The notes under the pieces were generated by a model that ran no database searches, was not told the origin of the DNA, and was given only the letters and a program-made list of their open reading frames with translations. Source: Gonocerus acuteangulatus (lineage: Eukaryota; Arthropoda; Insecta; Hemiptera; Coreidae). From it: DNA of 64,000 nucleotides. Position 1 is the first letter of the stretch; each line of letters opens with the position of its first letter. Below are positions 55,785 to 64,000 of the stretch, piece by piece. Location: assembly GCA_946811695.1 (NCBI GenBank), contig OX328128.1:75214531-75278530 (forward strand), in the 5' to 3' direction. A program made the translations under genes and the position numbers.

Positions 55785-57113
55785 TGTTAACACGATAGCG
55801 GCCAGAGTTTTTGTTTTTTCGTCACGAAACTTGGTATATAGCATTCAATTAACAAACGATTGAACGGTCCACCGGAAGGGGGGGTTTACCCCGAACCCAA
55901 AACACTAATTTGACTATGCCAGCCGTAATTGACTATGAATACCGTAATGGTATTCGTAGTGGTAATATAGAAAGAAAAGTGAGATATAAAAATGAACTAA
56001 ATTGGTTCATTAGAAGGGGGGGGGGGTTACTCCGGACCCACAATACCAATTCGCCACTATCAGCCGTGATTTTTGGTATATTTCGACGAAACTCGGTATT
56101 CGTAGTGGTAATCCACAGGTAAATATGTGTTGTAAAAATGAACTAAATCGGTTCATTAGGAGGGGGGGGGGGTTTACTCCGGACACACAATACCAATTCG
56201 CCACTATCAGCCGTGATTTTTGGTATATTTCGACGAAACTCGGTATTCGTAGTGGTAATCCACAGGTAAATATGTGTTGTAAAAATTAACTAAATCGGTT
56301 CATTAGGAGGGGGGGGGGGGGTTTACACCGGACCCACAATACCAATTCGCCACTACCAGCCGTGATTTTTGGTATTTTCGACGAAACTCGGTATTCGTAG
56401 TGGTAATCCATAGGTAAATATGTGTTGTAAAAATTAACTAAATCGGTTCATTAGGAGGGGGGGGGGTTTACTCCGGACCCACAATACCAATTCGCCACTA
56501 CCAGCCGTGATTTTTGGTATATTTCGACGAAACTCGGTATTCGTAGTGGTAATCTACAGGTAAATATGTGTTGTAAAAATAAACTAAATCGGTTCATTAG
56601 AAGGGGGGGGGGGTTTACTCCGGACCCAAATTCCTAATATACTCATACCGGTCGTAATTTCTGCTGTATTGTAACGAAACGCGGTATACGTCGTGGGTAA
56701 CTCATGAGAAAGAAGTGTTGTAAAAATGAGCTGAATCGGTCAATCGGAAAGCGGGGGTTTAATTCTTAATATATTTCAATAGAAAAGCCCGCCAGACGTA
56801 GGTTCACAAAGCCGCCGCAAAGAGCGCTTTCTACCACTAGAGTGACTGTATCCTGTTCCTGCGTTAGATCAAAATACGATAATATGAGTTTTTTTGTATT
56901 TATTACGTAGTGTAATAGGTACCATGTGTAAACATAACTCTGGAAGCAAATTAATAATTGATCAGTTACTCATTACAAATTTAAAAGAGAACTATTCATG
57001 TTTTTATTTTATTTATGTAGGATATTTTAAGCAAATTGTTCTGGAAAGCAGTCTACACTACCCAAATTCTGAGGAAAGTGCTTAGTTATGCAGCTCCTGC
57101 GTGACGGACTTTT
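55566..57113 (+). mobile_element. Helentron-like element, family B copy 3
   Basis: 5' cttagcactttcctccgtag; (TA)n at 55690-55780; five tandem units of about 146-150 bp (gtttactccggacccacaat near 56026, 56172, 56321, 56465 and 56616), each with a G-run of variable length; 3' gaggaaagtgcttagttatg, cagctcctgcgtgacggact. The longest family B copy because of extra tandem units. Confidence 0.85.
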
Positions 57114-57691
57114 GTAGTTTTTTAGCTTATTTTACTACAATACTAATTTTAATCGCTTATATCTCTGATTGACATTGCCCCATCGAATATTGCTTCTGAA
57201 CCTTTTTTGTAGAGAATTTAGTAAGCATTCGAATGTTTACCTTCCACTTACCACGATTTCCCAACCGTTATGGAAATATTTAGGAAAAAAGAATGAAGAT
57301 CCGAAAACATTTCATGTCTATTAATAAAATATTTTTTTTCCCATATTTCCTTAACTCCAAAAGTAACCAAAATGTAAACATCTTAGTTGGAATTAATTTC
57401 CAAAATATAGAAAATATTTCAATTCAATCCCGCGATTCTAAGTACCCACAAAAAAAATAATGACTGACAAAAACATTGATTCCACTTGTCTCAAAAACGG
57501 TTACAGATATCGCCTTGAAAATGATTTCATTCGTTTTCCTATGTTAATAAACCTATAAAACAAGTACCTGCATAAACTCAAAAATGTAAGTGATACGATT
57601 TTTTTTTGCGCGAATTTCGCTCCAAACACTACCTTCCACTTGGCAGATTCTGCTGGTTATCGAACCTGACCTTTCAAATCAGACGACACAA

Positions 57692-57742
<51 letters not shown>

Positions 57743-57880
57743 AATTTGAACCACCTATATTTTCGTGATCTATGGGGTCTGAAACGAGAAAGTTTCTAGT
57801 CGGCACTTCCGGATTGCGTCATGAGGTAGACCTCGTAAGCGGGTTCTCCCTATGGAGATAGGGAGTAACCACGGTAAAAC
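57114..57880 (-). mobile_element. Diverged family A-like element, 5' part
   Basis: cttatatctctgattgacat, then tttttgcgcgaatttcgctc, (TA)n at 57694-57734 and a decayed 5' hairpin end (gggttctccctatggagata gggagtaacc). Shares a subfamily with 62438-63067. Confidence 0.65.
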
Positions 57881-58090
57881 TACCTTCGACTGAAAAGAGA
57901 AGCAAAGTTTTCATACATCTCATTTTCATACAAAAAAGAATATACAAAGCCGAGGACATGAGAGGCAGATTCGGTTATAACTAGTCAATATTACTTGCAG
58001 CAACATCTACTGCCGAACAAAGTTCGTATACTGCAATTCTGGAAAGAAAAATCTGTCCGGTGATTACAAACAACTACATCATGTATTGAA

Positions 58091-58370
58091 TATGGGCGTA
58101 TATAAGGGGGGGGGGGGCTGAGGGGGCTGCAGCCCCTACAGAAATTTTGATGTGATGGTAAAAACTTGTCGTTAAAAATAAATTAAATAAGACCACTTAG
58201 TTCATAAAAAATATTTTATTTTACGTGTAATAGCGTTTTAGTTGCCTAAAACTATTCCAAGCTCTAAATTTTTAGTATTCCATACCCCGGAAATGGTCTC
58301 AGCCCCCCCCCCCCCGAAATTTTCCCAGCCCCTCACGAAATTATTTTCTATAAACGCCCATGGTATTAAA
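58091..58370. mobile_element. G-run MITE-like repeat, copy 3 (best preserved)
   Basis: Left gggcgtatataaggggggg...ctgagggggctgcagcccct; right ...ggtctcagccccccccc...tataaacgcccatgg. The ends GGGCGTWTATA are inverted repeats and poly(G)/poly(C) runs lie just inside. 57881-58090 to its left shows nothing recognisable. Confidence 0.65.
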
Positions 58371-58428
58371 TGTGTATTTTAATCTGTTGGAAAAGTAATT
58401 TCTTAGCAGCGAACCAGGCTGAGCCAAA

Positions 58429-58987
58429 GAAAAGTCCGATTCGCAGGAACTGCGTTATCTTAGCGCGGTTACGTACATCTCGAAGGAATGGAATAGATTA
58501 GCATTACAAATCACAGGAAACTGACAGTAGCCAACTTACACAGAAACGGATAATTCTTAATCTGTATAAGTCAATACAATTATGTACTGAAAACGTACTT
58601 ACTCTTTGACTACTGCAAAGAAGGCTCTATTCTAAACAAATAAAAATTCGTTGTCATTTTAAGTATCTTGTTTTACTAGCAAATTCGTTTTACTGTTATA
58701 ATCAACTGTAAATATGTGCTTCATGGCGAATAAAGTTCCAATCTGTCGTAGATTAAATCTTTCTATAAAATAAGAAATAACGATAACTTCAGTTAGAGGC
58801 TATGAGGAAGGTTATATAGACAGGAAAATTCAAAACAAACTACTTCATCATGATTAGCCACAGCCATCTTGATTACCACAGCCACTCCAAACTTATTATT
58901 ACCAATATCTTTCACCGTTTCTTAGCTTATTTTACTACTATACTAATTTTACTGATAAATGCAACTTAAAATAAGAAACAACCAATT
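58429..58987 (-). mobile_element. Family A-related subfamily (A2) fragment, copy 2
   Basis: 3' end aaaagtccgattcgcaggaa then ttagcgcggttacgtacatc; the interior matches 55100-55565, and its continuation past the family B site is cagccactccaaacttatta. Cut by copy 8. Confidence 0.65.
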
Positions 58988-60621
<1,634 letters not shown>

Positions 60622-60668
60622 GTGAGATAAACAAAGAGAAAAACCCTTTCGAAACAACAAAACGAACA

Positions 60669-60827
60669 CTTTTAGCGCGGTTCCTCCCTCCCCCATAGGG
60701 AGGAACCCCGCTTATAGGGTTGATACAATGAAACAATCCGGAAGTGCCGACTAGAAAATTTCGCGTTTCAGAACCCCTAGAGACCGAAAATAACTGTGGT
60801 TCAAATTTGTATATATATATATGTATA

Positions 60828-60884
<57 letters not shown>

Positions 60885-62437
60885 CTGTTCGCTCTCTAGA
60901 TAGAAGACGAATGGTCCGATTTTGATTAAATTTGGTACAAAAATCCATCGTCCAATTTGAAAGGTCAAGTTCGTTAACCAGCAAAATCCGCCTACTGGAA
61001 GATGGCGTTTGGGGCGAAATTCGCGCAAAAAAAATCGTAACGCTTACGTTTTTGAGTTCATAAGCTTCTAAGTACTCGTTTTATATGATTCCTGGGCTAG
61101 GAAAACGAATGAAACCATTTTCAAGGCGATAGCTTTAACCGTTTTCGAGAAAATTGGAAAAATATTTTTTGAATACCGTTTTTGGTTTGGGTACTTAGAA
61201 TCATGGGATTCAGTTGAAACATTTTCTGCATGTTCTACTTTCATCAAAATTAATATGTTGAAATTTTGGTTACGTTTGGAGTTAAGGAAGGGTTAGAATA
61301 AAATATTTTATTAACAGACATAAAAAGTTTTAGTAACTTTGTTTACTTTCCTTAATATCTCGAAAAAGGTTGAGAATCTTGGTAAACGGAAGGATACCAT
61401 TAGAAAGGTTATTAAATGCTCTAAAAAAAAGTTTCTAATGAAAGTTTTGATTAGGCGATGTCAATCGGAGAAATAAGAGCTTAAAACTTTAAAGTAATTG
61501 ATTTCGCTTATTCGAACTGTTCTTTTTGTCTGTTTTTTATTCCTTGTTATTTTTTAATTGCTTATTGTTGGATAATGTATTTGAAAATAAAACAGGTTAA
61601 GAAAAATAAGAAAAACAATTTAATGTTAGAGACATGGATTTCCAAGATATATAGCTTTTCAACTGCCTAGCGTCCTTCCTAGGGAGGGTTCTTTGTCTTT
61701 GATTTTGGTACTTAGAATTATGGGATACAGTTGAAACATTTTCTGCATGTTGGAGTTTCATCAACACTAATATGTTGAAATTTTTATTACGTTTAGAGTA
61801 AAGGAAGGGTTAGAATAAAATATTTTATTAACAGACAAAAAAAGTTTTGGTAACTTTGTATAATTTCGTTAGTATCTCGAAAACCGTTGACAATCTTCTG
61901 AAGCGGAAGATTACCATTCGGAAGCTTACTAAATGCTCTACAAAAAAGGTTCTGAAGAAAGTTTTAATCAGGCGATGTCAATCGGAGAAAAAAGTGCTTA
62001 AAGCTTTAAATTAATTGATTTAGTTTATTCCAATGGTTCTTTTTGTCTGTTTTATTTCTTGTTATTTTTTAATTGCTTATAGTTGGATAATGTATTTGAC
62101 AATAAAACTGGTTAAGTAAAATAACAAAAACAATTTATTGTTAGAAATATAGATTTCCAAGATTCCAAGACCTTGTCACTAGCAGGTCTGTTTCTAGTGT
62201 AGCGGACCCTTCCAGGTAAGATTGTAAATCATGTATGTCACCTTTCAAGACTTTACTACTCACAGGAATGGCGTTAGTGACCTTAAGGGTTGACACGCCA
62301 TTATAATAATTAATTAAAAAAAAAAGACTGGTGGAACCAAAATAATAACTGCTTCTATTTTAATCTTTCCAAATTAGACTAGGGATATGAACGGAACCGC
62401 GCTAAGATGATGCAGTCCTGCGAGACGGACTTTTTTT
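60669..62437 (+). mobile_element. Helentron-like element, family A copy 9 (no SINE)
   Basis: 5' CTTTTAGCGCGGTTCCTCCC; (TA)n at 60809-60880; interior with a second gattttggtacttagaatta block near 61700; 3' tagggatatgaacggaaccg, cagtcctgcgagacggac-T. It faces copy 8 head to head across 47 bp and carries the SINE-tail fragment seen at 36.1 kb (about 62230-62320). Confidence 0.82.
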
Positions 62438-63067
62438 GTTTTAAGAGCTTATATCTCTGATTGACGTTGCCCCATCGAATATTGCTTCTGAACCTTTTTT
62501 GTAGAGAATTTAGTAAGCATTCGAATGGTCACCTTCCATTTAGCACGATTTCCCTACCGTTATCGAGATATTTACGAAAAATATATGAAGATCCGAAAAC
62601 TTTTCATGTCTATTAATAAAATAATTTTTTCGAACTTCCTTAACCCCAAATATAACCAACATTTAAACATCTTAGTTGGGAGTAATTTCAAAGTTGTAGA
62701 AAATATTTCAATTGAATCCCGCGATTCTAAGTACTCATAAAAATATAATGACTTACATCATTGATTCCACTTTTCTCAGGAACGGTTATAGATATCGCCG
62801 TATAAATGGTTTCATTCGTTTTCTTATGTTAAGAAACCTATAAAACAAGTACCTGCAAGCATATGAACTCAAAAACGTAAGCGTTACGATTTTGTTTGCG
62901 CGAATTTTGCCCCAAACACCATCTTCTTGTGGGCGGATTCTGCTGGTTAACGAACTTGACCTTTCAAATTAGACGACAGATTTTTGTACCAAATTTCGTT
63001 AAAATCGGACCATTTTTCAGCTTGCTAGAGCGCGAACAGACAAGCATATCACACACACATATATATA
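62438..63067 (-). mobile_element. Diverged family A-like element, truncated at its microsatellite
   Basis: cttatatctctgattgacgt through tttgcgcgaattttgcccca and gcgaacagacaagcat, ending in a short (CA)n/(TA)n where the next LINE starts. The 5' terminus is missing. Confidence 0.65.
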
Positions 63068-63118
63068 TACTCGAGAAGCTCCAGAAATCTGGAATACCAG
63101 GAATATTTTCGGGAATAA

Positions 63119-63336
63119 ATATGGATAAGAACATGGCCGGAACTGCAGCCTCTATCGGAAAAAGTACTTCTGATACACGAACCCCTGCTAAAAGGAAACT
63201 TGAAAAGTCACCAAAGAAACAGGAAGTATCCGAGAAGACGAAAGCCGCGCTGGAACAGTTCTCTCACAGACCTCGCCTTTCCTCCCTGGACAATAGCACT
63301 CTTCGTAGTCCTCCTAGCAAAGTGACGGCTACCTAG
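63119..63336 (+). CDS. LINE leader ORF, function unknown
   Basis: ATG at 63119, 72 codons: MDKNMAGTAASIGKSTSDTR, then KRKLEKSPKKQEVSEKTKAA. Basic and Ser/Lys-rich, just upstream of an endonuclease domain. It may be a short ORF1 or the N-terminus of the LINE polyprotein separated by the stop at 63334. I do not recognise it. Confidence 0.45.
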
Positions 63337-63381
63337 CAGTCACTGGTACCGGATCCAAACACGGCTACAACTTGGCAATGA

Positions 63382-64000
63382 AATGGTTTAGGCATCCTTA
63401 CGTGGAATTTATCGGGTTTTCAAAGACTATATCTTGCAAATTATGACGTGGAAGCATTAAGGCTATTTGAAACCATCGATATATTCTGTTTTCTAGGAAC
63501 TTGGCAAATGCATTATAACAATCCGCCTCCAACTTTTCTGAAATATTATGATTTTTATCATGTTAAGGCACTCAAGGAAAAATCTCTCGGGCGGCCGAGC
63601 TCAGGGATTGCAATATTTTATAAAAAGCATTTAAAACCTAATATTACATTATTAGATGAATCTAATTTGTGAAGTTGGAATTCAATAGCTCTCGCCTCAT
63701 CTTAGGGACAGTTTACTGGAGCCCTTCAGCAGATATTGATGCATGTTTGGAACTTTTTCGAGACCAAATAACACATCTTCAGGAAACATATCAAGGCACT
63801 GCTATCATTATTACTGGTGATTTTAATTGTCGTATTGGTGACTTTGACCCTTCTGAAGAAATCATTTTTGACGGGTCAGATCTCGTTCATCCACGAACCT
63901 CCTATGATTCAATCCTTAACAAACGCGGTCAGTGTTTGATGGAATTTCTGTCAGACTTTAATTTTGAGGTATGCAATGGCCGCTCTAAATCCGACTCTCC
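63382..64000 (+). pseudogene. LINE AP-type endonuclease domain, 3' partial at window edge
   Basis: Two frames. 63382-63672 reads NGLGILTWNLSGFQRLYLAN, then IDIFCFLGTW and SLGRPSSGIAIFYKKHL. After a frameshift near 63668 the frame 63666-64000 is open to the edge: LILGTVYWSPSADIDACLEL, TAIIITGDFNCRIGDFDPSE, then LMEFLSDFNFEVCNGRSKSD. GDFN with the earlier WN.SG and the SGIA-type strand mark an apurinic-endonuclease-like LINE domain. The RT would follow beyond the window. The clade cannot be set from this domain alone. Confidence 0.8.

Overview
The window is eukaryotic nuclear DNA: AT-rich, with GT-AG spliceosomal introns and a very high load of mobile elements. The mix (a Jockey-type LINE, an R4-like LINE with a restriction-like endonuclease, RNase H-bearing I-like LINEs, Penelope remnants, tRNA- and 5S-derived SINEs, Helentron-like repeats, mariner/pogo-like elements) suggests an arthropod, most likely an insect. 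That assignment is inference from the element repertoire.

Host gene. One plus-strand gene runs through the first 36 kb. Twelve exons (609-33004) can be joined in a single frame, nine of the eleven junctions in phase 2 and the rest in phase 1, and a possible terminal exon lies at 35791-35894. Its 5' end is outside the window. I do not recognise the protein. Part of it was built by exon duplication: a three-exon module (A: ...NIEPTIAD..W; B: FDI.KFIG.D.FTSPASK; C: lysine-rich linker) occurs twice, and module A has a third, diverged copy. In the first module the A-B intron is 159 bp. In the second it is 22.75 kb because it is packed with transposons.

The big intron (3978-26731). An R4-like LINE on the minus strand is cut into three colinear pieces (24759-23582, 22347-20940, 5812-about 4960). 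One cut is a Helentron-like element (22348-23581). The other is a 15.1-kb element (5822-20930) with long terminal inverted repeats made of tandem about 150-bp units, each holding a perfect or near-perfect 38-bp palindrome. It is bounded by a 9-bp target duplication, as in foldback/MULE (NOF/Phantom-type) elements. Nested inside it are a Helentron-like element that carries a nearly intact Jockey LINE (10241-14870), a Penelope GIY-YIG remnant, a small insertion with a hammerhead-ribozyme-like core, and more Helentron-like copies.

Second half (27-64 kb). Tandem tRNA-derived SINEs and a 5S rRNA-derived SINE (28.3-31.2 kb) are followed by a pogo-like element (31224-32657). From 33 kb onward the DNA is mostly two Helentron-like families. 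Family A (ends TTTTAGCGCGGTTCC / GTCCGACTCGCAGGAACTG) and family B (ends TTAGCACTTTCCTCC / GTCCGTCACGCAGGAGCTG) share one design: asymmetric terminal inverted repeats, a small 3' hairpin, a (TA)n tract near the 5' end, and insertion into T-runs. They interrupt an I-like LINE (47111-37995) twice. Five of the family A copies carry the same tRNA-SINE at the same base, so the SINE was amplified as a passenger. A second, badly broken I-like LINE lies at 50885-48139, and the endonuclease domain of another LINE runs off the right edge.

Most coding capacity here is therefore retroelement debris. The only non-transposon gene I can support is the unidentified exon-duplicated gene.
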